Shown here: in pieces, positions 44,685-57,789 of the stretch
How the letters are laid out: each line of letters opens with the position of its first letter
Position numbering within the stretch: the first letter of the stretch is position 1
DNA from: Metallyticus violacea
Taxonomy: Eukaryota > Arthropoda > Insecta > Mantodea > Metallyticidae
Assembly (NCBI GenBank): GCA_030762175.1
Contig: CM060831.1
Span: 142,007,001 to 142,071,000, forward strand
Length of the DNA stretch: 64,000 nt
Reading direction: 5' to 3'
The notes under the pieces: generated by a model
Told to the model about the DNA's origin: nothing
Database searches by the model: none
The model's input: the letters and a program-made list of their open reading frames with translations, nothing else
Position numbers and translations under genes: made by a program

Positions 44685-45900
44685 TAGATTCATAAGTTTC
44701 CGGCCTAACCATTTTCTAGGTCGATAAAGACAAAAACTATATTTCACTTTTCAATATAGTTACCCATTATTGCAATACACTTCACATCTTTGAATTAATA
44801 TCCTCCCTCCAAATAGTCAGAAGTCTTGTCTAAAAATGGGCATTAACAGCATCCATCACTTCTTCGTCACACTTAAATTTCTTTCCTCGAAGATCCTTTT
44901 TGAATTTTGAGAAAAGGAAATAGTCACTGGGAGCTAGATCTGGGCTGTAGGGGCCATGGTCGGTCTCTTTGAAGCCACATTTCTGCACAGCTTCCTTTGC
45001 AAGAAGAGATGTGCGCACAGGCGCGTTGTTGTGTAGAAGGCGCACACCACCACTCAGCTTTCCTCGTCTTTTCTCTTTGATGGAAGCACGTAGTCTGTGC
45101 AATAGGCCAGCATATACTTCCCATTTACTGAGGTGTTCCTCTCCTTGAAGTCAATGAAGAGTATTCCTTCACAGCCCCAAAAGATTGTGCCATGATCTTC
45201 TTGGTTGACTGAGCGACCTTGGACTTTAGAGGCGGTGCTTCTTCAGATTTACGCCACTCTATTGATTCTCTTTTGGACAAGGGATCGGTAGAGGACCATA
45301 GTTTCATCTCCTGTAACAATGGTTTGCACATCTTCTCTCTCGTTGCCACGACAGAGCTCCAAAAATGCCTGACAACGTTGCTGACTGAGGGAAGAAATCT
45401 AGGTACTAACCTTATTCAAGTTTAAATGTTCATGAATAATTCGAAGGGCTGTTGTTTTAGAAAGGCCCAACCTTGCTGCTGTTTCTGTAACTTTGAGCCG
45501 CCAGTCTTCCATAATTTTTCCTTCCACAAGAGCGATGCTTTCAGGCACCTCAAAGGGCCTACCTGCATGCTCTTCGTCTTCAATGCTTTCTCGACCCATT
45601 CGAAAAAGTTTGGCTCATTCATATACTGTAGAATATGAGGGGGATGCTTCTCCATGTACACCGTCCAATAGCTGTTTAATTTCATTTGGAGTAAATCCTT
45701 TTGTGAAGAACGTAATAGGTGCTCGAAACTCTATTTTGAATACGTCAAATCTTCTACACGTAGCCTTCTTTATGCAACTATATCTGAACAATGTAGCAGA
45801 AGCTACAGTTGCAATTATTTACTTAACAAATAAGGTATTACATCAGATAAGGTTTTTGTAAAGGCGATATCGTCGGTGAAGACGGAAACTTATGAACCTA
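44685..45900 (-). mobile_element. Near-full-length mariner element with terminal inverted repeats
   Basis: Terminal inverted repeats TTCATAAGTTTCCG (right end as its complement) lie just inside TA dinucleotides, giving a 1.2 kb element, as expected for mariner. The minus strand encodes, from the right, the HTH domains (GRESIEDEEHAGRPFEVPES; KVTETAARLGLSKTTALRII), TGDETMVLYRSLVQK with the first catalytic Asp (about 45307), LLHNNAPVRTS (second Asp replaced by Asn) and YSPDLAPSDYFLF (third Asp). Frameshifts break it into four open frames (45425-45685, 45399-45599, 45125-45349, 44830-45102). Dead but structurally complete. Confidence 0.88.
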
Positions 45901-46229
45901 CTCTCTATGTATACAGGAAAAATGGCAAATATCGAACAACGCGAGGCTATTAAATGCTTGGTAATAAAAAAAAAAGCATTAATGCAACATACAGATATAA
46001 CAAACACTCTAGGGGAAATCATCCGCGATTGGTGACTCAGTATCAAAAGCGAATCACAGTGCAAATCTCTAAGCAAAGTTTGGGCCAGAGAACCCGCCGG
46101 CTTTATGCGTCCATTTTTAACCAATGATGAAACTTAGATACACTTACTACACACCTGAAACAATACAGTTTCATAAAGATAATGCATACATAATACATAC
46201 ACACATAATGCATACATAATGCTGGAACA

Positions 46230-46720
46230 TATCATTGAAACGTACTATGCTAACCTTTTAGTCAAAAATACACGAGAAAAGGTCAGGTTTGTCAAAGAAG
46301 AAAGTCATATTTCATCAAGACAATGCTCGCCCTCATGCATATGTCGTAGCAATGGCGAAAATCAATGAATTCCTCCCTTTTTCACCTTATTCCCCTGATT
46401 TGACTTCTATCCGTTCCCTAAACTGAGAAAATTCCTTGATGGGAAGAAAGTTCGTCCGATGAAGAGCTTAAATCATCAGTTGAGGCGTATTTTGCGATCC
46501 TGCAGTAATGTGACTTTTGCGAAGGAATAATTTTAAAAAACCATCCCGTAATTTTGTGCTTCATATCGAGAAATTTTCAAATTACAATGAAGAAAAAAAT
46601 ATTATAGAAAAGTTTTCCAAAATGTATTAACCCATAAAAATAATGTATATTTTTATTAAGTTATCAGGAAACTGCAAATTAACTAAATTTGTCTTTATAC
46701 GTTGCTCACTCTCGTGTCTA
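46230..46720 (+). pseudogene. Second mariner-like transposase fragment
   Basis: The plus strand encodes FHQDNARPHAYVVAMAKIN then EFLPFSPYSPDL and RKFLDGKKVRPMKSL, the second half of a mariner catalytic domain with an intact HQDNA motif, spread over shifting frames. The N-terminus is absent. Confidence 0.65.
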
Positions 46721-46729
46721 CCAATATTT

Positions 46730-48160
46730 TAATCCAAATAGTAATGCAATGACCTAACATCGTTGAAGATAATTTGGAATATTGCCTGTTTGACAAAATA
46801 GTGAAGAAAACGGCGCCAGTTTGTTCAAAGCGTTGACCTAGCTAAATAGTTGCATATTGTAAATAAACAGAATTCCATCTATATTCTCACGTGTTTATCC
46901 ATGATACGTGTTTGTTTTTGCTGGGAGGTTCCCGTCTTAATTCTTGGATTATTCAAGAAAATTTAAATTAATGAACTTTGCTTTGTATTTATCATCCCCC
47001 AAATAATGACCTCAGATCGTCGCTTGTTTCCGAAACTAAACAAAATGTTAAGACAGATATTATGTAGCGTGAAGCCGTGGTAGGCACAGTGGAATGCACA
47101 TAATTTCATTTAAAGGCTTATAATTACAAGGTGTTTGTGATAAGTGTATAGATTTTAAAAAGTTTTTGAATAAATAAAGGTTTTTTTTTTTTTTTTTAAC
47201 TTACTTAGAGTAAGATTTTTCATATTAGGCTAAGAAGTTAATTGTCGCCATCTCTTACACTGTGTCATACATCCTCTTCATTTGTTTCGCTGTCTTTATG
47301 GGTGTTACGTGACCCATTGTAAGAAATTAACTTTCAATTACGCCTCCTACACGTCCAGCTGACGTAAGCGGTTACCTCATCTATTAAATTAGCATGCACG
47401 TGTCGATAATTAAGGTTTTACTCTATGCCATGATCGATGTTCCTACTTTTAATGAGAAAAATGGCTCTAAATTTGGAAACTGGCGTGGGATGAGGCACTT
47501 CTACTCTTAATTCCATTGCAGAGCGAAGTTGTGTGGCTAGGTTTCATGACTGCGCTGATGTATTTGCCCCACATTTGCTTTAATTAGGTCGCTAAAGTTC
47601 AATATAGGTTCAATCAAGCATTTCGTTTATTTCGTTTTAAAAGAACCACGCCCTTCCTGTCACAAATCCACAGATTCAGCGTGTAATTTTTACGCATTGC
47701 AGCTACAAGCGGCTTTGATAGAAAATGTAATAAATTGCTGTCAACTTTTAAGCTCTTTCACCCTATTCTTCTCAGTACAACCGCAAGAGATAGATATAAA
47801 CTGTGGATTTTAATCCATATAGAACTCATGAGAGATTGTTTTAACCCAGTGAAATATGTAAGCTATAATTTATGCTAACCTATAAATTTCTATTTTTAAG
47901 AAGAAAATGCTTTTCGTGGTATATTTTTCATTTTTTGTGTTTTTTTGTTTCCCACTGTCATCTGCGAACTTAAGAGTTTAAGGACTAACAGACCAAACAT
48001 GTAGACTTGGTAAATGGCTAAGAAAGATGTGACGGATATGCGATCAAATGACAGCTTCTGTATCCCTTGATTCTCCTCATTCCGCAGGTCGTTTTATTTT
48101 TAAATAGACAGTAATGTTATAAGATGACTTGAAATACCGTAATCTTTCAATGAAATTAGC
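46730..48160. other. AT-rich sequence with no gene
   Basis: Nothing recognisable except a T-run at 47182-47198. Confidence 0.4.
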
Positions 48161-48164
48161 AGGA

Positions 48165-48556
48165 CTATTACACTCATGTGACGTCATCTTAAAATCGACT
48201 AATGAAACGAAACAAAATTTTGAGTTTTGACCAATCACAGCCGGATTACGGAGTGAATTTTTCGAAAAAAAAAAAATATCAATTCCGTTTTATCACGCGA
48301 TGTCCATTTGTCTTATGGTCAGTGTAGCCAACTCGATACCTCCATTATGTAATTCCTGAACACGCATCACTGACCGCTTTTGCTAGAGACGGTGGGAAGC
48401 TATTGATAGCAAGAAAAGTATGGACATTCGACTATCATGGCGCAAAATGGAGGGTTCTTCAAAGCGTTTTGGTGATGCGTCAAATACGCAAACTGATTTA
48501 ATCATTAGGAATTCCAAACCATAGAATACTAAGAAAAATACAGACACCGTATGTTT

Positions 48557-48607
<51 letters not shown>

Positions 48608-48705
48608 CGTTTGGTATTAGAAAATCGAACTGTGGCGATTGTAATAGTTGAGTTTTGTCCATTTCAATCGCACGGTTTTTGAATAGAATACATATTCATA
48701 AGTAC
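48165..48705 (+). repeat. Unclassified repeat, copy 1
   Basis: This ~530 bp segment matches 56745-57235 in the same orientation, at roughly 80-85 % by eye. Shared blocks include GTCATCTTAAAATCGAC, GGTCAGTGTAGCCAACTC, ATCACTGACC and TTCTTCAAAGCGTTTTG. A CT microsatellite at 48558-48604 has expanded in this copy only. Both contain a 25-codon frame (48447-48524) beginning MEGSSKRF. No tRNA-like head or terminal repeat is visible. Confidence 0.8.
48558..48604. repeat. (CT)n microsatellite
   Basis: About 23 CT units, inside repeat copy 1; the other copy has only about five. Confidence 0.95.
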
Positions 48706-49002
48706 AAGTATTTATTCTTATTCTATTCATGAAACAGTCCTAAACCAGTATTTTGCTCTTCTCTGTTGCCATTACTGACAATCGGCATTCTTCTCTCGCA
48801 ATATTGCTGGAAAAGCTTAAGTGCAAATATACAATTATTACAATTTTGTAAGCCAAGTTTAGAGGAATTATATTTAAATTCTTATTTTATTCGTAAAACA
48901 GTCCTAATAAATCTCTCTCACCACGTTCGTAAATTTATCGGTAATCTCAGATCCTCTGGTGATATTATTGTGATAAAAATTTATAAGTAACGGATAATTT
49001 AC

Positions 49003-49130
49003 TTCCGGGCATTTGTCATTTATAAGACTGAAGAAAACCAGAAAAGTTAGGGAAGACAGTCCTGGCGGAAATCGAATCTCAGACCCCAAGTCATAAATCT
49101 GTGCCCTAACACCTCGACCATTCGTGGCAG
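49003..49130 (-). repeat. SINE family A, 5' part
   Basis: Minus strand CGAATGGTCGAGGTGTTAGG then GGTCTGAGATTCGATTTCCG and CTTATAAATGACAAATGCCC match the head and first body part of family A. Confidence 0.65.
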
Positions 49131-49274
49131 TTTCACTGGTGATGAAACAGGAGTTTATGTTTACCACGTTGAGACGAACGTCTCACAATGAGTTTGGAAA
49201 TATTCAACAAGACCCCCAAAAGCCCTTCAAGTGAGGCAAAACTTCGAAGTGCTATTGAATGTTTACTCGGCATT

Positions 49275-50100
49275 CAAGCTGTTATATATAATGAATTTCT
49301 TCCGGAGGGTCAGATAGATATCGGGGGGGGGGGATTGATGGAGTTTTAGAATCCTCCAGCACGTCAGCCTATGAGGCTTATTGTGCTACCCCATTGGGAG
49401 GGGTGCCTTCATTGTTTCCAAAAAATCCGTTCCTTGTACAAGTTGTAATATTTTGGTTCCAATGTTGGCGTCGTTTCCCAGATCTTCCTGTTTATAAAGA
49501 GAACGAGTCTCTTTCTTCCCAGGATTGGACACTCAAACAGGATGTGCGAGGCAAATTGCTCGTCCTGTTTACACATTCTGCAAGTAAGTTCATCTTTACA
49601 GAGACCCACTTTTCGTAGATGTTTCCTGAAGTGACCATGTTCAGTAATTAGCGCACTTACATTCCTCGTTTCTCCTCTGTCCAATTGGAGAAGGGACAAG
49701 GAGAGATTCTTGCTAGGAACTAGGAAAATTTCCTATTTTGAAGCTGTCATGATAAGTTTGCCACCTTAGTTGATGCTTATCCCAATCCGCCGTCTTAGCA
49801 GTTAAGTACTGATTCCGAACACGGACTCCGGGTGTATCAGCACCCCTTTTTGCCAGCTGATCTGCTATTTCATTCCCATAAACGCCCTGACGCCCCGGAA
49901 CCCACCATTGCCCGAGCCTATTGCAGGATGCCATGGAAAATATTTTGACATTCCCATACCGGTCTAGATCCCATCTGGTCAGAGGATAGTGGTTTTAGCG
50001 CACTTTGACTATCTAAGAGGGCAAGAATTCGTTTCCTCCGATAACCCCTCTTCAGTCTTCTATAGGCACAGTTCATGATGGCATAAACTGCGGAGGTTCA
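49275..50100 (-). mobile_element. LINE 3' part with RNase H domain, copy 2
   Basis: Minus strand: ILALLDSQSALKPLSSDQ (RNase H Asp), WWVPGRQGVYGNEIADQLAK and RGADTPG (last RNase H motif), then CRMCKQDEQFASHILFECPI (zinc knuckle, 49530-49590). It is colinear with copy 1 at 26950-28135 but lacks the SINE and the hairpin. The 3' UTR, with GGAGGATTCTAAAACTCCAT, ends near 49330. Frames are broken at a few points. Confidence 0.82.
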
Positions 50101-50109
50101 AACTGAATT

Positions 50110-50500
50110 CCTGGTATTGCTAAGAGGTCCTCTAACGTCTCTGAGAAAACGTGAAAAGGAAGTGCTCCCAACTGGGAAGAGACAGTTAATGGATCTTGCA
50201 CAAAACGATAACACACCGGTGCATCCATCATTCCGTGTTCCGATTTTTGCGCTTAAAAAAACACTGCTTCCCCACCCTCCATACTCTTCTGACTTAGCAC
50301 CAGTGATTTTTTTTTTTTTTAAAGTAGAAATCCACGATGAAAGGGCGAATATTGGACTCACTTGAGATATCGAAAATTATCTGAGAGAACTTAGCGGAAT
50401 CTCGAAAAACGCTTAATGCTTTCAGAAGCTCGAACGTCATTGGGAGAGGTGCATCAATAGAGGGGGAAATTACTTCCAGGGAGACAAAACTCAGTAAGTT
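50110..50500 (+). pseudogene. Mariner-like transposase C-terminal fragment
   Basis: Plus strand QNDNTPVHPSFRVPIFALKK then LLPHPPYSSDLAPV carries the middle and last catalytic motifs (the DNA of HxDNAPxH is kept as NDNTPVH). Then QKLERHWERCINRGGNYFQG D is the typical mariner C-terminus. It starts abruptly next to the LINE end, and a T-run (50309-50321) shifts the frame. Confidence 0.65.
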
Positions 50501-50559
50501 GTGGTTAAGACAAATAATTTTTTGAACAGACCTCATACAGTTCAAGACTAACATGAATA

Positions 50560-51150
50560 TTTGCTAACTGACAGTACTCTGACGAATTTTTAAACAACAC
50601 GATATACTTAATCATGAAACAAGTGAAAACTTATCCAGGCAAACTTGCAAACAGTGCAAAATGAAAGGCAAGGAAACATATAAATGAAATGCCCAGCAAA
50701 ATAATGCAATTTTTTCCCTAGTGTTACGGAACATTAAACATGGAAATATTCCTTCTGATTAAACAATATGCATTCACTGATACCTACCTAAAAATCATAG
50801 CCATGTTGGCAGCACTATAGAAAAAATTGTTTCTTCTGGTTAACGACAAACTTAATCACAAGTAATATATTTTACAGAAGAAAATTTACGTTTTCTAACC
50901 AAAAGAGGAATTTCATTGAAGAGACGAATTCTTATAATTTCCTGGAAAGTTTTTGATTCCAATCCAAACCTGTTTCAGTATCTGTTATAGTTTCTTCAAA
51001 TAGCGTATCAACTTCGTAATGTGTAGTGCAACAAATATTCCTTCCTCCATTTTTGACTATTTTTATCAATACGGCATATAACTATCTTTAAATAAATAAA
51101 TACAAAACAAGTGTATGTAAATGAGTATAAAAAATCTCGTGTAAGATTTT
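50560..51150. other. AT-rich sequence with no gene
   Basis: Nothing supportable. Confidence 0.4.
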
Positions 51151-51156
51151 TGTTAT

Positions 51157-51412
51157 AGTGTTTGACTCCCATTTTAATGCTGAGGCATCCCAGGTGGTGG
51201 ACACATTATAGGAAATGATAAACTGGAAAAGGCTTTTTTTAAGGAAGGAAGCAAGCGTATCTAAGCTTTAGGGTACCTCCCCGGCATTTGCCATTTATGG
51301 GGACTGAGGAAAACCTAGAAAAAGGTACAGTCAAGGAGGACCGTTCTGATGGGGATCGAACCCCAGACTTTCCCCTCACGAGCCCGCGCCTACCAATGGC
51401 GGTGCGTGTAAG
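51157..51412 (-). repeat. SINE family A copy
   Basis: Minus strand: GCGCGGGCTCGTGAGGGGAA, then TCTGGGGTTCGATCCCCATC; body TCCCCATAAATGGCAAATGC and GGGTACCCTAAAGCTTAGAT-like segments; tail CTGGGATGCCTCAGCATTAA. One of the better preserved copies. Confidence 0.8.
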
Positions 51413-51419
51413 ATGATAC

Positions 51420-54250
51420 GATGAATCATAAATATCTAAGTATTAATTACCATATAGTTGATTGAAAGTCATAGAGGAGTGCAGTGAAGTAGCGATTACA
51501 AAAACAAACAATAGAGCGTAAAAAATAATCTTTAAGAGTTTTTTCATTAAGATCGTACGATTTACAGGGAAGTGTGTTACTGCTTATTTCAAAATAACGT
51601 TTAAACTAACTTTTGACCGAAACTCATTTTATCGAATTCCATGAAGATTGATTTTAATGCATTAAATGGAATAAATAAAATAATAGATTTTCTAATCGTT
51701 CTTAACAAGTCTTTTTTTATTTTCAGCAATAAGGCTAATTCTATTAACAGTATAGTCTGGGCGTCAAACACTATTAACAAACATCTTACACGAGAGTTCT
51801 TTTATACTCAAGCTCTTAGAGCTTTCAGAAGAATTTACTGGCGTTAAAGTTTAAAAAGTTCCTAATAATACAACTTTTGAAATGTTTGAATTTTCGCTGT
51901 TTTGTATTTATTTATTTATTTAAATATAGTTCTATTCTTTGTGTAACTAAAACTTGCATTGATAAAAATTGTCAAAAAAATAGGACAATATGAAAACATT
52001 CCTTCAATAAAATTTCTCTTTTGATTAGAAAACGTAAATTTACTTCCGTAGAAAATACTACAATGTGATTAAGTTTGTCCTTAATCAAAAGAAACAATTG
52101 CTGTCTATGTTCATACTTTCTAAAACATCCGTCGTTTTTAGGTAGCTAGCAGTAAATGCATTTTTTTTAATCAGAAGGAAATTTCCCATGTTCGCTATTG
52201 CATTTAGCTTATCATGAAAATACATTCAACATTCTGAGTAACTGTACGGGATTGTATATATGAGTTAAATCTTAAAACAAAATGCTGATTATAACCTCTT
52301 AGAACTTTTCGGAAGAATTTGGTGGTGTGGTTTTTTTTTTTTTTTTTTTTTTTCCAGAACAAAAACGTTTTCTAGCGTTACGGAATATTAAATATGTTCA
52401 CAATAGACCCCAAAACAATGCCCTCTTTGCTCTCATATGTTCTGTTTTAGTACTGAAGTAGATAAAGGATTTCACTCTTTTTCTCAACCAGATAGCCAAG
52501 ACCTTCGTCTGTACGGTAAATGTTTGAAAGCGCTCTGTTGCCCGTGCACGTATTGTTCAATTATTCTGGAGCCTAAATGATAAACTGGTTGAATAAGTAA
52601 AAACGTACTTTCACTTCTACAACTGTAGCTAAAGGTGGCATCAGTTAGTGTTATTAAAAATATATAAGTATTTGACTTCTTGTATTGTTAAAGAAACAGA
52701 CGCTTCCTTGGATGCATGTTGACCTTGTTTGCCTATCATACACTTTGTTTTGTTTTACAGACGTTAGAAAATTGAATGTCTACTGTTATTCTTTTGTTAT
52801 TAACTTGATGTTATTGTCGCTCAACATTTCTGAATCAGGCTCGTATAAAATATCCATTAAAATGAATATTAATGAAAAGCGTTTATTTCACTGCTTGGCA
52901 TCATGGCTAGGCATAAAGTAACGGTGGTTATAATTAAGACTACATTATTATAGAACTATATTCATAACTCGCTAGATTTAGCTCAGGTTATATGTGTGAG
53001 TTCTTTCGACTGCACCACCCGGTAACATTAATACTGTTACTGCCTTCTCATTTCTAAAGAGCATATACTACTTTTGAACGATTCCAAAAAGGTCTGAAAC
53101 AGGCAAGGTTTAGGTCAGTGGTAATTAATCTTTTTCCACGTACCCCTATCTACTAACCTAATACAGAATAATACAGAAATAATTAGAAAGAATATTTAAT
53201 AATAAATTAAGTAATGATGTGTATAACCATATTAACATATAAGATGGCGTTAATAAATAGTATTTAAAAATTGCTAATAACGCATTAAATGATTTACCAG
53301 CTCCAAATGATTTCATCATGATGAAATATTGGTTCCCTATTAGGAATGTGTTTGGAGTTTGTACCTTGGGAGGAGAAAACAGCTTTTACAAAACAATGCT
53401 CACAAATTATTTTATTGAACAACATGCATTAATATACCAACAATTGCAGCAAATGCACTCATAAAATGCTAAGCAAACCTTTGTAGTAGAGGCAGAGCAC
53501 ATTATCATCGATGATTATAATGAGTAAATAGCATTAAACATTATTCATTACATTTTTAAACTTATCAAAAATTTATAAAAGAAAAAGATAACATTTGCAT
53601 AACTACAAAAGTATTGCAAGTACTTTATTAAAATAGATGGATTAAATTACAAATTTAGGTAAAGAGATTCCTGGATTAGCAAATTAACTAAGAATTCCTA
53701 ATTACGAATGTAGCGAAGCAATAGGTACTTGGGTCACTGACAGAATATAAAAAGGAAAGTATTCGCTGTTGGAAAAGTGGTAGTGGTAAGGATAACACAA
53801 ATACACATCCAAATGCACCAAATAAAGATATCACAAAATTGGAGCGGTGACCCGTCCGGTACCCAAGCCTCGGGTCTTAAACAATACTTATGCAAGCGAT
53901 CAACTCCAAGGCAGCATGTTCGACAGGAAAGGTGAAAGTGGAGAGCACGGATGACTCTATGTGATTTAATCGATCAGCAATGTACCTTACTTTCGAAAAT
54001 TTTCAGGTAAAGTGGACATAACAAGGGCGATAGAAAGAAAGTAAACGTGTCATAACGGTATAATAATATATCTATATTTAATTTGTTTTATATTTTATAA
54101 AATAAAAATGTGATATACACTTTGTACTAAAAAGAATGTTTCTGACCATAGTTTGAAAATTATCTGTTGGATTTTTGTTTCTTGATATACTACACAAAAC
54201 GTAATCGTTTAAAACTTGCTATAATTGCATAGTGTAGTGCTTTTCTTTCC
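51420..54250. other. AT-rich sequence with no gene
   Basis: Short open frames only. A T-run lies at 52331-52353. A possible hAT-type terminus at 53114 is discussed under rejected items. Confidence 0.35.
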
Positions 54251-54252
<2 letters not shown>

Positions 54253-54301
<49 letters not shown>

Positions 54302-54675
54302 AATAATAATTCGGCGAATAACTTCGAACGAAACCAACCTCTTAGAGTAGCCCTTAAATTGTCCTCAGGAGACTGGGTAATACTTGTTTCGAAACATTTC
54401 TCAGGGGTCCCGGAAATTGAGTGTAATTAATCAGCAAATGGATAAATCTGATCAAGGGTGAAGTAGTTTTTAATTTTCCCAAGCTCGTAAACCAACTTAA
54501 GACTTTGTAGTGCCTGAGTTGGTAATAGTGAGGAGATACTATGATAACTATTTTGGTGCACTGACCGGGAGTCTGCAATTTCTTCGTCATGCATAGAAAA
54601 CCACCCCGATAGTCAACATGACCTAGCGGAGAATCGAATACGGGCCTAGGAGGGTAGATGTTCATCTACTTGCTC
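54253..54675 (-). repeat. tRNA-derived SINE with 47-base A-tail
   Basis: On the minus strand a tRNA-like head (TTGAGCAAGTAGATGAACAT, then CCCGTATTCGATTCTCCGCT as B box) is followed by about 330 bp of body. It ends in 47 A residues (T-run 54253-54299 on the plus strand). The long pure tail suggests a young insertion, unlike other SINEs here. A 103 aa minus-strand open frame is incidental. Confidence 0.6.
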
Positions 54676-54689
54676 AATTACAGGACTGT

Positions 54690-56740
54690 TTCACTTGCTT
54701 CGCTTACATGTCATAATTTGTATACTCAGTCTATGACGCATGAGAGAATTTTCCGCTGATTTAAAATATATAAGAACATGCCAGGTTGCGACACGCGAGC
54801 GTCAAACGTTAACTTTTAATTTATTGGGTTAGTTTTGTCTTGCCGTTGCGAGACAATCTTTCAAATATACTTTAATAATGAACTGCTAACCCCTGCACTC
54901 TCTTCCTCAGTGCAGTTCAGCAACAAAATTTAGTGCAGACTTTTATAATATTAGTTTTTCTGTTTTATATTTTTCGGTCAGCAAATAATTGCATCCAGTA
55001 TTTTGATTTGCGGTAAATGTATACTCGATTTCATTGTAAATATGTTGTAGTCTCGAATTTGATAGCTTGGTTATTTAGATTTACGTTGAATTTCAACCAG
55101 TCCTATTCGTCTATCACTGTAAAATAGCCCATATCTATAATCACTGTAAAACGTCGCTATTGATTCGCAATTGTTTTCTGCATAGTGCACTAAAAGTAAT
55201 GCACGTTATTATCCGCTATATAGGAGAAATTGCAACCTTATTGTGACCATCGCCTTTCCCACCCACCAGTCTCACGTCTTCTTCACCAGTTATGTCGTTT
55301 CGACTTACGACGGAACTGTTTCGGTTAGACTAGACCTATTATTGATCATAATACAGGGCATTTAAATATCATGGTAAAAATCATGATCAGCGGCATTTGC
55401 CGCTGTATGGAGTGGGTAACAAGCCTGCTAGCTTACTTGTTCAACTTGCTTAGTGTCGCAGTCGTAGCTCAGTTGTCCCCGGGTGTGTGTTGTGTTGTTC
55501 GTATCTTAATTCGACAGTATACGTGAAATAAATGCCTTGTGTGTTTACAATGGCACAGCGCGTCTTTATATACAATTTATATATGTTAAGCTCAGTGGTG
55601 AAAGAAGCAAAGTACCAATACAGTTGACACTGTTATTTATGTGAATTCCTTTTTTCAGAGAATTAACCGCAGGGAGCGTGATTTTATATTTTTTTTACAG
55701 GACTCCCCCACTGCTCACATTGCAATAATTCCACGAGAGCAATTCACACTTCATTCTCAAGCTGACAATCGTAAACATCAGATAAATAATTTGGTTAGAA
55801 AGAAAATCTACTGAGTTATATTTGGAGTACAATCAAATGCAAGTGCTGCTAATGCCAACAGCTACGGCAGTTCTTGAGATCTGTGATATGGAAAAGGTTA
55901 ACTCTTGCTCCTCTGTAAATTATATCAGCTCAATGACTCACTTCCTTGTGGTAGATCACAAAATAATCCTCTCCGATATTCCTGGCCCCGATACCTAAAT
56001 GCGGTTACGTAGGAGTTGGGAGAAGATCGATACATTACTTCAATAGCCACGCCACGTCTGGATATCTGCTTTTAGAACAATTCCACCTCTGCTCACGTAC
56101 AGAAACCAATATTTTAACATATATTTACCCTAAAAGAGCATTGCTAACCTGGATAGTTGTATTTAAAAAGAGTGTATTAGTAAAATATCAACTTCTTGGC
56201 TATTTTTTCATATTTCTCGCAAGAAAGTTAAAACATGGAAAACTTTACCCTCTATGGTTTCATTTCCTATTGTTGAGCAATAAGTTTACTTCGGTGAGGA
56301 AATTATATCGGAGAAATGGAAAAACTCCAAGAAACCCAGAAATCTCAATTCTGTTACCCACAAATGTCATCCCAGGGCATTGACGTAGTCCCTGCTAAAA
56401 TAACTTCTCCTGTATGCTATCATTTCAATAGAACTGTCATGTTTTAGATTAGTTCTTTGTTGAGTTTCTTTCTTTCTTTCTTTCTTTCTTTCTTTTTTGT
56501 TTCTTCCTTCCTTTCTTTCTCTCTTTCTTTCTTTCTTTCTTTTTTAATCCGTGATAAATTAAAACTAAAGAGTGCTAAGTCTCATTCCATTTAACTTCAT
56601 GGAAATGTTAATTACTGAATAATTTATAATGAAGGTGTCTATGCTTTGACAGTCTATCAGAAGACTTTCAACGTAAGGGAGTCCATTTTAACATTAATAA
56701 ATATCATCCCTTATCTTTTTCCATAATTTTCATCGACTGT
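54690..56740. other. Unassigned sequence
   Basis: No recognised gene. A TTTC microsatellite is at 56464-56543. GTAGCTCAGTTGTCC near 55466 resembles a tRNA A box but has no matching B box. Confidence 0.4.
56464..56543. repeat. (TTTC)n microsatellite
   Basis: Imperfect TTTC units, about 80 bp, interrupted near 56494-56524. Confidence 0.9.
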
Positions 56741-56744
56741 TTAA

Positions 56745-57235
56745 ATCATGTGCCGTCATCTTAAAATCGACCAATAAAACGAAACAAACTTTTGACTAAT
56801 CCAAGCTGGATTACAGAGTGAAATTATCGAGAGAAAAAAAATTATCAAATCCTTTTTATCACGCGACATGCATTTGTCTTGTGGTCAGTGTAGCCAACTC
56901 TATACCTCCACTGTATAATTCCTGGACACTCATCACTGACCACTTTTGCTAGAGGTGGTGGGGAGCTATTGATAGCAACAAAAGCATGGACAATCGACAA
57001 TCATAACGCAAAATGGAGAGTTCTTCAAAGCGTTTTGTTGATGCGTCAAATATGCAAATTGATCTTATGATTAGGAATTCCAAACCATAGGATACAAAGT
57101 ACAATAGAGACACTGTATATTATCTTTTTTTTCTCTCTCTCTCATTTGATAACGTAGGGATTGTAATAATCTACTTTGGTCCATTTCAATGTTACGATTG
57201 TTGAATAGAATAGATATAAGTATATTTTATACAAG
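56745..57235 (+). repeat. Unclassified repeat, copy 2
   Basis: The counterpart of 48165-48705. It contains the homologous 25-codon frame (57013-57090), MESSSKRFVDASNMQIDLMI, ending at the same TAG. Confidence 0.8.
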
Positions 57236-57789
57236 TGTTAATATTCTGTGCGTGAATTTCAAATAGATATTTGAAATTCGACTAGTATACTAATTTATAT
57301 AAACATATATAAATGTTATCAAGAAGTACCAAATTTTGTTGCAAACATTTTTATCTCTTTTCGTTGATTTTTAACTAATTTTTTAATGAGAGCAAAATGT
57401 TTCGCCTAATGTTTTATATTCCATATCATAAAACCTATAAAAAGAAATATAAAAAGAAATCATTGCAGCTAAATGATAACGAAAATATCATCTAAGTTAG
57501 TGCAATATTTCATTACAATAGCTGTGCTAGTTTCTGAGAAAAAAAGTATATACAGTCTGAAAATTAAAAAGATTATAAAATGAGAAATATTTATTATTGG
57601 TAAAGCTCACTTAAAACCCCCATAACTGTATTTTGCATCTTCTTATGATTGCAGTTTTTGTCCTATGACAATGACATTTTGCACTATTATTTGGATGTAT
57701 GTGCTCCGTTTCTCTGATTTGGTTAAAAAAAAAAAAAAAAAGATTGTATCAGTGCCTTATGATGTGTACCTTTTACTCAGTATTTATGT

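Noticed and set aside
53114..53160. CAGTGGTAATTAATCTTTTT resembling a hAT element terminus
   Set aside because: No matching inverted end and no 8 bp target duplication was found.
53845..53880. TGGAGCGGTGACCCG resembling an LTR retrotransposon primer-binding site
   Set aside because: No LTR pair, no gag/pol sequence and no matching tRNA end that I can name.
54354..54665. 103 aa open frame on the minus strand
   Set aside because: It lies wholly in the body of a tRNA-derived SINE and has no recognisable domain.
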